Source: an uncultured Celeribacter sp.
GTDB taxonomy: Bacteria; Pseudomonadota; Alphaproteobacteria; Rhodobacterales; Rhodobacteraceae
Reading direction: 5' to 3'
Length of the DNA: 36,287 bases
Assembly (NCBI GenBank): GCA_938008015.1
Contig: CALLMA010000129.1
Location: 1 to 36,287 of the forward strand
Positions within the stretch are counted from its first letter, which is position 1, and the number at the start of each line of letters is the position of its first letter. Positions 8,191 to 17,014 of the stretch are shown piece by piece. The notes beneath the pieces are model-generated. The model ran no database searches and had not been told where the DNA came from. It saw nothing but the letters and a program-made list of their open reading frames with translations. A program made the position numbers and the translations under genes.

Positions 8191-8793
8191 CTATCGTTTG
8201 AAACGGTCCTGCAGATCTTTCAAATTCTCGGATGTTCCTACAAATATTGGCCGAATTGATCGACTATAAAAACCAAGGCACAGGCGTCTGATAGTTAAGA
8301 TGAAGATGACTATACCCAAAATGAGAATACCATTGCCCCAAGGCAATAATCTTTGCTCTGGCCCCGTCGCTGGCGATATACTCACGGCGTTAGGGAAGAT
8401 GGAGAGGAATTCATTTCTCCAGCCATAATGGCGCACGATGACCCATTCTGGCGTGTCTTTATCCGAGATGGCATCAGCGGCTTCTGTGTAAAGAGAGGCC
8501 GTGTCGAATTTGAAGTATGGAGGCCAGCCCCATCCCGTATCTTCATTGCGAAATACCATGGGTTTCCCGTTGGGCAAAATGGTTTGAATGAATTGAATGT
8601 CACGCGTTTCAACGCCGTTTACAGGAGTCGTTTCTGAAGCGCCCCAAAACATCGTTGTCCAACCTTGTAGGTTTTGACGTTCCTCATATGTATTCACGAT
8701 GCGCACAATATCACGCTGGGGGAGGTTGTAATGAAAAAACGCGAAAGCAATGAGCGCAAAAATTGCAAAGATGGTAAATTTAGCTATTCGCAT
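8191..8793 (-). CDS. DUF1523 family membrane protein
   Basis: 200-residue protein matching the DUF1523 family common in Rhodobacterales; function unknown. Its signatures are FHYNLPQRDIVRIVNT near the N-terminus, MVFRNEDTGWGWPPYFKFD in the middle, and HYGWRNEFLSIFPNAV before a second hydrophobic segment LLPWGNGILILGIVIFIL. Two transmembrane helices (about residues 5-20 and 148-166) bracket a domain that is probably periplasmic. An open frame extends 48 codons further upstream, but ATG at 8793 is chosen because GGAG lies about eight bases before it and family members begin at this MR-plus-hydrophobic point. The gene faces away from the DUF599 gene and shares an upstream region of about 150-200 bases with it. 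Confidence 0.85.
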   Translation of the reverse strand: MRIAKFTIFAIFALIAFAFFHYNLPQRDIVRIVNTYEERQNLQGWTTMFWGASETTPVNGVETRDIQFIQTILPNGKPMVFRNEDTGWGWPPYFKFDTASLYTEAADAISDKDTPEWVIVRHYGWRNEFLSIFPNAVSISPATGPEQRLLPWGNGILILGIVIFILTIRRLCLGFYSRSIRPIFVGTSENLKDLQDRFKR

Positions 8794-8993
8794 TTCTCGT
8801 ACTCCATTCACGAGGTGAGATTGGTATCTCATACCATATAAATCACTTGCTAGATGATCTAAAGGTCTTTCCATGCAGGCTTGGCTATTTATTTCCACCT
8901 TCTTATTTCGATCACCGCAATATGAAGGGCGCTGCATAAAAAATGTTGCAGCAATTTCTTGATTATGGGGCTATTGTTTCGTTATGTGAGGCT

Positions 8994-9689
8994 ATGACAT
9001 TTTTTGAACTTATACATCATTTCTCTTATTGGGACGCTGCTGCCGTCGCTTATCTTTTTATCGCATGGTGCCTGATTGGCTGGTTGATCGAAAACCCGCC
9101 CAAGTCGCGCCCGTCAACTGCGGTTTTGATGTCGCAATATCGGCGACACTGGATGACACATATGATTGACCGGCAGCCGCGCATCTTTGACATGACCCTC
9201 CTTAGCACATTGCGCGATGGAACGGCGTTTTTGGGATCAGCATGTTTGATTGCCATTGGTGGATGCTTGGCGGCCATTGCAAATGGTGAAAACTTGAAAG
9301 GCTTAGCTGCTGAGATCGCAATCGATGCGCCTGTTGTCGTTTGGGATGTGAAAATATCCGTGACTTTAATATTCGTCGCATCGGCTTTTATGAAATTTGT
9401 GTGGTCGAATAGGCTTTTTGGCTATTGCGGTGTTATGATGGCGGCAGTGCCAAATGATTTTGAGGCTGTTGGCGTTCAGTCTCGAACGCATAAGGCGGCT
9501 GAAATCAATATATCTGCTGCGCGTGCCTATAATCGCGGTTTGAGATGTGTTTACTTTGCGATAGGCTCGCTCGGGTGGTTTATCGGGCCAGTTGGGCTCT
9601 TTGTGACGGCATCTATGGCGCTCACCACATTGGTAAGGCGAGAGTTCGCATCGGTGTCTCGCGCTGTCTTGCTTGAACCAGACCATTAA
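8994..9689 (+). CDS. DUF599 family membrane protein
   Basis: Multi-pass inner-membrane protein of 231 residues belonging to DUF599, function unknown. Recognisable features are WDAAAVAYLFIAWCLIGW near the N-terminus, RIFDMTLLSTLRDGTAFLGSACLIAIGG, FVWSNRLFGYCGVMMAAVPND, and RGLRCVYFAIGSLGWFIGP near the C-terminus. Four hydrophobic segments are evident. Family members usually begin about ten residues before the WDAAAVA block, which favours ATG 8994 (MTFFELIHH); ATG 8943 would add 17 residues. Neither has a good ribosome-binding site, so the start is uncertain. It ends 29 bases before recJ on the same strand and may be co-transcribed with it. Confidence 0.82.
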   Translation: MTFFELIHHFSYWDAAAVAYLFIAWCLIGWLIENPPKSRPSTAVLMSQYRRHWMTHMIDRQPRIFDMTLLSTLRDGTAFLGSACLIAIGGCLAAIANGENLKGLAAEIAIDAPVVVWDVKISVTLIFVASAFMKFVWSNRLFGYCGVMMAAVPNDFEAVGVQSRTHKAAEINISAARAYNRGLRCVYFAIGSLGWFIGPVGLFVTASMALTTLVRREFASVSRAVLLEPDH

Positions 9690-9718
9690 TTCAAACAATT
9701 GATAGATAGGCTTGTTAC

Positions 9719-11461
9719 GTGAGTGAATTTTTAAATGTCTCCTCATCCCTAACGGGGCGTAAATGGGTTGGACCAGCTTTAGAAGTGCAAAGAAATGCCG
9801 ATTTAATTCGACAAACAAGCCGTTTCTCACACCCTTTGTGCCAAGTTCTCTCACGTCGTGGTGTGCAAGCGCATGAAGCGCAGAGTTTTCTTGAGCCGAA
9901 ATTGAAAGAGCTTCTGCCTGATCCGCGTCACTTGAAAGATATGGAAAAAGCAGCCAAGCGATTTGTGGCGGCTGCGCAAAAGAAAGAGCGAATTGCTGTT
10001 TTTGCAGATTATGATGTCGATGGTGCAACCTCGGGGGCGCAAATTATATTATGGCTTAGAGAATTTGGCCTTGAAGCGACGCTGTATATTCCTGACCGAA
10101 TTGATGAGGGATATGGCCCAAATAATGAGGCGATGGCAGAGCTGGCGCGCCACCATGATCTCATCGTGTGTGTGGATTGCGGGACGTTGTCCCACGAGCC
10201 GATCTCGGCGGCTAAGGGGGCTGATGTTATCGTTTTAGACCATCACCTTGGTGGAGAAACTTTGCCGGAATGTGTCGCCGTGGTGAATCCTAATCGTCAA
10301 GATGAAACAGGAGAATTGGCCCATCTTTGTGCGGCTGCTGTTGTTTTTCTAATGTTGGTTGAGGCAGGCCGGCAGTTGCGAGAAATGGGGCAGGCGGGGC
10401 CTAATCTCATGAGCTATCTTGATCTGGTCGCTTTGGGAACTGTTGCGGATGTGGCGCCTTTAATCGGCGTCAATCGCGCTCTTGTGCGCCAGGGCCTAAA
10501 AATTATGGCGCGCCGTGAGAGAATTGGTTTGCGCGCTTTGGCGGATGTCGCGCGCATGGAAAATGCGCCAAATTCCTATGCGTTGGGCTTTTTATTGGGG
10601 CCGAGGATTAATGCTGGTGGTAGAATAGGGGCCGCAGATCTAGGGGCGCGGCTTTTGGTTGCAACGGATGAGCATGAAGCGCGTGAGCTTGCGCTGCGCC
10701 TCGATGAGTTGAATACAGAGCGCCGAGATATCGAAGCGACAGTGCGCTTAAAGGCGTGTGAGCAAATTGAAACGCGGGATACAAAAGCGGCTTTGATTTG
10801 GGCCGCTGATGAAGGCTGGCATCCTGGTGTCGTGGGGATTGTCGCATCGCGCTTGAAGGAGATGTATAATCGCCCCGCTGTGGTGATCGGATTCGAGAAC
10901 GGCCTTGGAAAGGGATCCGGGCGCTCGATCACTGGGGTTGATTTGGGGGCGGCGATCCAGCGCCTTGCGTCTGAAGGGCTCTTGATTAAAGGCGGTGGGC
11001 ATAAAATGGCTGCGGGGCTGAGTGTCGCGCAAGATCAGCTGGAGGGGGCTATGGCGCGCCTTTCGGAGTTGCTGGCCAAGCAAGGCGCTGATCAATTCGG
11101 GCCTGCTGATTTAAAGCTAGACGGCATGCTGATGCCGCAAGCTGCAACTATTGAACTTATCGAGCAACTCGAAGCAGCGGGGCCTTACGGGGCCTCAGCC
11201 GCAAACCCTCGCTTCGCAATTCCTTCGTGCCAAATCCATTTTGCAAAGCGTATTGGCGAGAAACATTTGAAACTCTCGTTTTCTGACGGAACCGGCCCAC
11301 GCCTTGAGGCGATATGTTTTGGTGCGTATGAAAATGAAATTGGCCCCGCGCTTGAAGCGCACGCCGGCGCGCGTTTTCATTTGGCGGGCCGATTGGAAAT
11401 TAATAGTTGGGCGGGAAGAAATTCAGTACAACTGCGCCTAGAAGACGCCGCCCCTGCCTGA
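9719..11461 (+). CDS. recJ: single-stranded-DNA-specific exonuclease RecJ
   Basis: 5'-to-3' single-strand DNA exonuclease of the DHH phosphoesterase family, used in RecF-pathway recombination, mismatch repair and base-excision repair. The 580-residue length is normal for RecJ. Metal-binding motifs are visible in order: DYDVDG at residues 97-102, VDCG, DHH at 174-176, and the DHHA1 motif GSGRSITGVDLGAAI further on with GGGHKMAAG. The C-terminal part fits the OB-type domain of RecJ. The start is GTG at 9719; the upstream sequence has no strong Shine-Dalgarno site. A stem-loop follows shortly after the stop. Confidence 0.96.
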   Translation: MSEFLNVSSSLTGRKWVGPALEVQRNADLIRQTSRFSHPLCQVLSRRGVQAHEAQSFLEPKLKELLPDPRHLKDMEKAAKRFVAAAQKKERIAVFADYDVDGATSGAQIILWLREFGLEATLYIPDRIDEGYGPNNEAMAELARHHDLIVCVDCGTLSHEPISAAKGADVIVLDHHLGGETLPECVAVVNPNRQDETGELAHLCAAAVVFLMLVEAGRQLREMGQAGPNLMSYLDLVALGTVADVAPLIGVNRALVRQGLKIMARRERIGLRALADVARMENAPNSYALGFLLGPRINAGGRIGAADLGARLLVATDEHEARELALRLDELNTERRDIEATVRLKACEQIETRDTKAALIWAADEGWHPGVVGIVASRLKEMYNRPAVVIGFENGLGKGSGRSITGVDLGAAIQRLASEGLLIKGGGHKMAAGLSVAQDQLEGAMARLSELLAKQGADQFGPADLKLDGMLMPQAATIELIEQLEAAGPYGASAANPRFAIPSCQIHFAKRIGEKHLKLSFSDGTGPRLEAICFGAYENEIGPALEAHAGARFHLAGRLEINSWAGRNSVQLRLEDAAPA

Positions 11462-11494
11462 ACTGCATATTTTGGATATCTTTTGACTATTTAT

Positions 11495-11520
11495 GCGCAG
11501 CCTTTGGCTTAAGGCTGCGC
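11495..11520 (+). terminator. stem-loop after recJ
   Basis: A perfect 10-base inverted repeat, GCGCAGCCTT / AAGGCTGCGC, with a 6-base loop lies 33 bases past the recJ stop. It is not followed by a T-run on the plus strand, so it could be a weak terminator or an RNA 3'-end stabiliser. Confidence 0.5.
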
Positions 11521-11933
11521 CACAGTTCTCGCGGAAGCAGGAAAAAAAATCGGATTACGTTGAAATAATAGCGAAAATCACCAATATGAGTTGAAGTGCT
11601 AGGCTGAGTATTTGAAGGCGGTCAGGGAGTTGGCGTTTAGACTTTCTTACGCAAAGCCTTCAGTTTTTATAATTATGGCCCTCATTGATGTAGCGATGTG
11701 CAATTGTTTGAGTTTGATTGCAATGGCTGCGCCGCGAATGCTCCGTAGCCTTCATGGGTGTGTGGATCATGAGGTGTTGGTTGCTGATGAGCTGGTTTTA
11801 CAAATTCGCGATCATTCAGTCTGAGGTGCGAAAAGATACAAGCTCTGAGAGTATATTGAAGGCCGAGCTTTTGGCGAGTGTAAGTATCGCTTATAGCTGT
11901 ATTTTTTTTGTCATTATTTTTGTAATGGTAAAA
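11521..11933. other. gene-poor stretch between recJ and tRNA-Gln
   Basis: About 410 bases without a supported gene. Two overlapping plus-strand open frames exist. One starting at ATG 11787 would encode 53 residues ending in a hydrophobic helix (AYSCIFFVIIFVMVKWL), but it runs into the antisense of tRNA-Gln and lacks a convincing ribosome site. GAAGGC near 11610 and GCCTTC near 11656 could form a weak stem. I recognise no known structured RNA here. Confidence 0.35.
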
Positions 11934-12008
11934 TGGCTGGGGTGGTAGGATTCGAACCTACGGTGCACGCTACCAAAAAGCGTTGCCTTACCACTTGGCT
12001 ACACCCCA
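11934..12008 (-). tRNA. tRNA-Gln (TTG)
   Basis: A full cloverleaf can be folded on the minus strand: acceptor TGGGGTG pairs with CACCCCA, the anticodon stem is ACGCT/AGCGT around the loop TTTTGGT with anticodon TTG, and the T-arm is GTAGG-TTCGAAT-CCTAC. The discriminator base is G and the 3' CCA is encoded. It reads glutamine codons. A promoter-like element lies just upstream (12021-12049). Confidence 0.96.
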
Positions 12009-12020
12009 ACTGTGGGATGC

Positions 12021-12049
12021 TAGATAGTGGGATGTGTTAAAAGGTGCAA
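12021..12049 (-). promoter_or_regulatory. promoter of tRNA-Gln with A-tract UP-like element
   Basis: On the minus strand TTGCAC (12044-12049), a 17-base spacer and TATCTA (12021-12026) stand 12 bases before the tRNA 5' end. Upstream of the -35, at about 12051-12080, are repeated A-tracts phased like an UP element, which suits a strong stable-RNA promoter. Confidence 0.55.
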
Positions 12050-12272
12050 GCCCTTTTTTTCGATTTTTTTGAAAAAAATGTAATATTGTGTATTTTTTTG
12101 AAGAGGGTGTTTTGAGTGGTCGGAAAATCGATCGTGAACTCTGAAAATGAGGGGGATTATGTCAAAACTATGTGCACTTAAATCACGGCGCCACTTCGAT
12201 GGGCGGCGGTATGGCCAGAGTGGCCTTGTGGCCTAAGTGCAATTTTAAACATATATATTAGTGATTTTGAAT

Positions 12273-12347
12273 TGGAGCGGGCGAGGCGATTCGAACGCCC
12301 GACCCTAACCTTGGCAAGGTTATGCTCTACCCCTGAGCTACGCCCGC
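12273..12347 (-). tRNA. tRNA-Gly (GCC), copy 1
   Basis: Minus-strand cloverleaf: acceptor GCGGGCG pairs with CGCCCGC, the D-arm begins GCTCAGGGG, the anticodon loop is TTGCCAA with anticodon GCC, the T-arm contains GTTCGAATC, the discriminator is T and CCA is encoded. It is identical to the copy 67 bases upstream and probably shares its transcript. Confidence 0.96.
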
Positions 12348-12414
12348 TCGGCGTGTCCCGTGACGTGGGTCTTACGTTTCCTTGGGGTTCGATCTGATGA
12401 TCGAAGGAAAATTT

Positions 12415-12489
12415 TGGAGCGGGCGAGGCGATTCGAACGCCCGACCCTAACCTTGGCAAGGTTATGCTCTACCCCTGAGCTACGCCCGC
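12415..12489 (-). tRNA. tRNA-Gly (GCC), copy 2
   Basis: Second, identical tRNA-Gly(GCC) with encoded CCA, first in the direction of transcription. Acceptor, anticodon and T-arm are the same as in copy 1, while the flanks beyond the gene differ, so the duplication is confined to about the gene itself. A promoter is visible just upstream. Confidence 0.96.
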
Positions 12490-12506
12490 TTCCTTGGGTG
12501 AGGGCG

Positions 12507-13043
<537 letters not shown>

Positions 13044-13044
<1 letters not shown>

Positions 13045-13826
13045 TGAGGGTTTTCGGCGCGATTATTTTATGTTGGTTGTTTGCTTCTGGGGCGCATGGG
13101 GCCTGTCTTTCTGTGCTTTCAGCCCAGTTGCAGCAATTGACGGATGTTTATGGCCATGGGGCTGTGGAAGACGGTGAATATCAACATCTGGCGCTTTCAT
13201 ATATGAATCATGAAAATGGCCGGATTGAGAATCGTATCGTTGCGGCGCAAAATGGCGTTTTTGAAGATACAAATTCACGCGTTGTCGATCTGAATGGTGA
13301 TGGGTGTTTTGAGGTTGTCGTGGTGTCTTCAAGCTTTCATGACGGTGCACGCCTTAATATCTACGGCCTCTCTCAAGAGGCTGGGCAGGTTTCTGCTGTG
13401 CTTATGGGGCACAATAAAGCGATTGGTATGCGCAATAGGTGGCTTGCTGTTGCGGGGGTCGCAGATTTCGACGGAGATGGGATTAAAGATATTGCCTATA
13501 TCGACCGCCCGCATTTGGCCAAAGTGTTGCGCATTTTTAGAACGATTCCTGCTGAGCAGGGCAAACAAACCGCAGGCCATTCAAACGATACTGCGTTCTC
13601 ATTGGAGGAGATGGTGAGCAAAGCTGCATATACAAACCACCATTACGGATCGCCAATCATTGAGGGCGGCGTTCGAGCTTGTGCTGGTTTTTTGCCCGTT
13701 GTTGTGGCGGCGGATGCGAGATGGGATCATATCGTGGAAATGAGATATATCCGCGGTGAACTACATGAGCGTGTCGTTGGGAAATATAAAGGGCCAAGCA
13801 GCATGCAGGCGTTTTTAAGCTGTTGA
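13044..13826 (+). CDS. secreted FG-GAP/VCBS-type repeat protein
   Basis: 260-residue exported protein. A signal peptide covers about residues 1-19 (MRVFGAIILCWLFASGAHG). Two calcium-loop motifs of the FG-GAP/integrin-propeller type are visible: DLNGDG at 82-87 and DFDGDG at 141-146. Two or three such repeats are too few for a whole beta-propeller, so the fold is uncertain. Cys21 and three more cysteines could form disulphides in the periplasm. Its ATG overlaps the ferredoxin stop by one base, so translation is coupled although one product is cytosolic and the other exported. Function is unknown; the assignment to a repeat family is based on the calcium loops. Confidence 0.8.
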
Positions 13827-13882
13827 GAGGCTCAATAGCCGGTCAAACTTAAGTTTTGGTAAGAGTTATTGATCAAGTAGAA

Positions 13883-13919
13883 TATCTCAAGCCATGCCGT
13901 TTTAGCATGACTTGAGATA
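13883..13919 (-). terminator. hairpin downstream of purD
   Basis: Fifteen-base arms, TATCTCAAGCCATGC and GCATGACTTGAGATA on the plus strand, differ from perfect pairing at one position. That position is C opposite A in plus-strand RNA but G opposite U in minus-strand RNA, so only purD-direction transcripts form the complete stem. There is no T-run, and it lies about 130 bases beyond the purD stop. Confidence 0.4.
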
Positions 13920-13946
13920 GACATTTATGATTTCACACGAACACTC

Positions 13947-13967
13947 GGGGTGTGGGGTGGGTGTGGG
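13947..13967 (+). other. G-quadruplex motif
   Basis: Four runs of three or four G separated by loops of 3, 1 and 3 bases (G4-TGT-G4-T-G3-TGT-G3) lie on the plus strand between convergent genes. This satisfies the canonical quadruplex pattern and is conspicuous in an otherwise AT-leaning intergenic region. Confidence 0.7.
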
Positions 13968-14052
13968 TTTGACTGTCCGTGTTGAATATAATTTGACTCA
14001 ATTTCGTTAACAAAACCTTTATAAAAAGAGAACAATTGAGCAAAATATAGAA

Positions 14053-15321
14053 TTATTTTGTTAAGCTTCTCCAGCCGATGTCATTCCGATAGAAACCTTC
14101 AGGCCAATCAATGGATTGTATGTTTTGATAAGCGATATTACGGGCGCTTTGGAGGCTGTCAGCACGCGCTGTGATATTCAAAACGCGCCCGCCATTTGCC
14201 AAGAGTTGTTGATCCGCTCGCACTGTACCTGCATGAAAAACCATATTTTTACTATCGCTAGGAATAAGTGAGACGCCTTTGATCTCAGTGCCTTTATTAT
14301 AAGGTCCAGGGTATCCTTTGGCTGCCATAACAATCGTCATCGCATGATCATCGGCGAAAGAAACTTGCTCTTGATCCAGTGTTTCTCGTGCTGTGGCGAG
14401 CATTAAGTCTAAGATTTGACCACCAAGTCGCATCATGAGAACTTGGCATTCTGGATCCCCAAAGCGGCAATTATATTCAACGAGGCGCGCTTGTCCTTCC
14501 TTAATCATAAATCCAGCATATAATACGCCTTGATAAGGAGTGCCGCGCTTTTTCATTTCAGCGATTGTCGGCTTGATGATGTCATCCATCGCAGCCTCCA
14601 TGACAGAATCAGTCAAAATAGGGGCAGGGGAATATGCGCCCATGCCACCTGTATTTGGCCCTTGATCGCCGTCAAAGGCGCGCTTGTGATCTTGAGCTGT
14701 TCCAATAGGTAAAACATTTGTGCCATCACTCAGGATAAACCAAGAAGCCTCTTCCCCCTCCATAAACTCCTCGATGACAACGCGTGCACCAGCCGCCCCA
14801 AAGCTGCCTTCAAACATCATATCGATAGCATCATTGGCCTCTTGTTCACTCATCGCAACGACAACGCCTTTGCCTGCAGCCAAACCATCAGCCTTAACAA
14901 CAATGGGCGCGCCGTGTTGGTGGATATAGGCTTTGGCAGAATCAGGGTCTTCAAATGTGGCATATCTCGCTGTCGGCGCTTGTGCTGCATCACAAATTTC
15001 TTTGGTAAATTTTTTAGAGGATTCAAGCTGTGCCGCCGCTTGGGAGGGGCCAAAGCAGAGAATATTTGCCGCACGAAGATCATCAGCAACACCGCATGCT
15101 AGTGGATTTTCGGGGCCGATTATCACGAAGTCGATGTTATTTTCTTTAGAAAATTCGACAATGGCAGCGCCGTTCTCAATATCAAGGGCGATACATTCGG
15201 CGATCTCTTCAATTCCAGCGTTGCCGGGTGCAACGATGACGTGGTCGCATTTTGGATTTTGCAACACAGCCCAAGTCAAAGCATGCTCGCGTCCACCGCT
15301 TCCTAAAATTAATATCTTCAT
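14053..15321 (-). CDS. purD: phosphoribosylamine-glycine ligase
   Basis: GAR synthetase, second step of de novo purine synthesis: phosphoribosylamine + glycine + ATP gives GAR + ADP + phosphate. The 422-residue protein begins MKILILGSGGREHAL, the family's hallmark N-terminus. ATP-grasp features follow: KKFTKEICDAAQAPTARY, IVVKADGLAAGKGVVVA, GEEASWFILSDG, QDHKRAFDGDQGPNTGGMGAYSP (split across these short motifs) and EYNCRFGDPECQ. The open frame extends 45 codons upstream, but the conserved start and an AGGA site about ten bases before it support ATG 15321. The gene is divergent from xseA with a 79-base shared upstream region, an arrangement I associate with Rhodobacterales. Confidence 0.97.
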   Translation of the reverse strand: MKILILGSGGREHALTWAVLQNPKCDHVIVAPGNAGIEEIAECIALDIENGAAIVEFSKENNIDFVIIGPENPLACGVADDLRAANILCFGPSQAAAQLESSKKFTKEICDAAQAPTARYATFEDPDSAKAYIHQHGAPIVVKADGLAAGKGVVVAMSEQEANDAIDMMFEGSFGAAGARVVIEEFMEGEEASWFILSDGTNVLPIGTAQDHKRAFDGDQGPNTGGMGAYSPAPILTDSVMEAAMDDIIKPTIAEMKKRGTPYQGVLYAGFMIKEGQARLVEYNCRFGDPECQVLMMRLGGQILDLMLATARETLDQEQVSFADDHAMTIVMAAKGYPGPYNKGTEIKGVSLIPSDSKNMVFHAGTVRADQQLLANGGRVLNITARADSLQSARNIAYQNIQSIDWPEGFYRNDIGWRSLTK

Positions 15322-15400
15322 TTTAATATCCTGCACTTCCACTTCGCTATGAATATCTTCTATGGTCTGGAAGAGAATCTGACAACAATGAGCGAAACGA

Positions 15401-16852
15401 ATGTCTGATATATTTGATGATAACGATGAAATTACAGGCGAATCAGGAAGCAGCAATGCGCCTGAATTTTCGGTTTCGGAATTATCTACAGCTGTGAAGC
15501 GTATGATTGAGGGCGAGTTTGGCTTTGTGCGCGTGCGCGCTGAGGTGGGGCGTGTGTCGCGCCCGCGCTCAGGCCACCTCTATTTCGATCTCAAAGATGA
15601 TAAATCGGTGATCAATGCCGTGAGTTGGAAGGGGCAAGTGGCGCGCATGCAGGTGCAGCCAGAAGAAGGGATGGAAATCATCGCAACGGGGCGTATGACA
15701 ACATTTCCTGGCGGATCACGCTATCAAATTATTGTTGATACGGTTGAGCCTGCCGGCGCAGGCGCTTTGATGGCCATGTTGGAAAAACGCAAAAAAGCGC
15801 TCTCTGCAGAAGGGCTTTTTGAGCAATCACGCAAACAAGAGCTTCCATTTCTACCCTCAGTCATAGGCGTTGTGACATCGCCATCAGGCGCGGTTATCCG
15901 TGATATTTTGCACCGCTTGCGCGATCGTTTTCCTCGCCATGTGTTGATTTGGCCTGTGGCTGTACAAGGACAAAACTCTGCAGCCGAAGTCGCACGCGCA
16001 ATCGAAGGCTTTAATGCGCTCGGCCATGGTGGCGATATTCCAAGGCCCGATTTGCTGATTGTGGCACGTGGTGGTGGGTCTGTTGAAGATTTATGGGGGT
16101 TTAATGAGGAGATTGTGGTGCGCGCCGCCGCGAACTCACACATTCCACTTATTTCGGCAGTTGGACATGAGACAGATACAACGTTGATAGATTATGCTTC
16201 AGATCGGCGTGCGCCAACGCCAACGGCAGCGGCTGAAATGGCGGTGCCTGTGCGCCGCGAATTATGGGTGCATCTGCAAGAGATTAAAGGCCGTGTGGAA
16301 AGAGCAAGTACCAGCATTATAGACCAGCGCTCCCAACGCTTGCGAGATTTGGCACGTGCTTTGCCTAATCCGGAGCAAGTCTTAGATGGTGCAAAGCAGC
16401 GTCTCGATCAGCTCGATTTGCGCCTAGAGCAGGCAATTATGCGCAATGTAGAAAGCCGAAAGGCCAAGCTGACACATGTATCATCAGGCCTGCGCCCCGC
16501 AAATATCTATAATACGGCGACATTCAAAAAAGAGAAGTTTGAAAGCCTGTACCAACGACTTGGGCGCGCGTGTCATCAACGATTAGAAAGAGCCTCCGCG
16601 AGGTTCGAGCGCTTATCTGTTGGGGTGAATGCTTTGTCGTACCAGCAAACACTTGAACGTGGATATGCCGTTGTGCGCGATGATAAAGGCGCGCTGATCA
16701 CATCTTCAAAGGCGAAGGCCGCTATTGCTGAAATTCAATTCGCGGATGGGCGTGTTTCGGTTGCAAATCAAAGCAAGCCTGCGGTGCAACAAGAAAAGGC
16801 GAAGCGCAAGAAAACCGGTAAAAACGATGCGGGGCAGGGGAGTTTATTTTAA
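15401..16852 (+). CDS. xseA: exodeoxyribonuclease VII large subunit
   Basis: Large subunit of ExoVII, which degrades single-stranded DNA from both ends with the small subunit XseB (not in this window). The N-terminal OB-fold region is at about residues 22-120 (FVRVRAEVGRVSRPRSGHLYFDLKD). The nuclease domain includes IGVVTSPSGAVIRDILHRL, VARGGGSVEDLWGFN, and SAVGHETDTTLIDYASD followed by RAPTPTAAAE. A helical region with coiled-coil character occupies roughly residues 285-400 and the C-terminus is lysine-rich. The 483-residue length is normal. A 162-base spacer separates it from ftsY. Confidence 0.96.
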   Translation: MSDIFDDNDEITGESGSSNAPEFSVSELSTAVKRMIEGEFGFVRVRAEVGRVSRPRSGHLYFDLKDDKSVINAVSWKGQVARMQVQPEEGMEIIATGRMTTFPGGSRYQIIVDTVEPAGAGALMAMLEKRKKALSAEGLFEQSRKQELPFLPSVIGVVTSPSGAVIRDILHRLRDRFPRHVLIWPVAVQGQNSAAEVARAIEGFNALGHGGDIPRPDLLIVARGGGSVEDLWGFNEEIVVRAAANSHIPLISAVGHETDTTLIDYASDRRAPTPTAAAEMAVPVRRELWVHLQEIKGRVERASTSIIDQRSQRLRDLARALPNPEQVLDGAKQRLDQLDLRLEQAIMRNVESRKAKLTHVSSGLRPANIYNTATFKKEKFESLYQRLGRACHQRLERASARFERLSVGVNALSYQQTLERGYAVVRDDKGALITSSKAKAAIAEIQFADGRVSVANQSKPAVQQEKAKRKKTGKNDAGQGSLF

Positions 16853-17014
16853 ACTTTCGACCGTTCTCTTTTCGTTTTCTATTTCTTTCATTTGATGGTC
16901 TTAATAAATGGTGAATCATCTATAACGAGTCTTTTCATTGGTGTATAAAGGCAAGAATCGGTGTGAAGATTCTGATCATAAAAAATAAAAATAAGAGGCG
17001 AGGCGGGATCACGC

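Noticed and set aside
11718-11948. Small plus-strand gene with C-terminal membrane helix
   Set aside because: It overlaps the antisense of tRNA-Gln and has no good ribosome site or known homologue.
12140-12272. Coding frame antisense to the tRNA genes
   Set aside because: The frame is built mainly from tRNA complement sequence and has no coding features.
15322-15456. 45-codon extension of purD
   Set aside because: It would overlap the start of xseA, and the family N-terminus MKILILGSGGREHAL begins at 15321.
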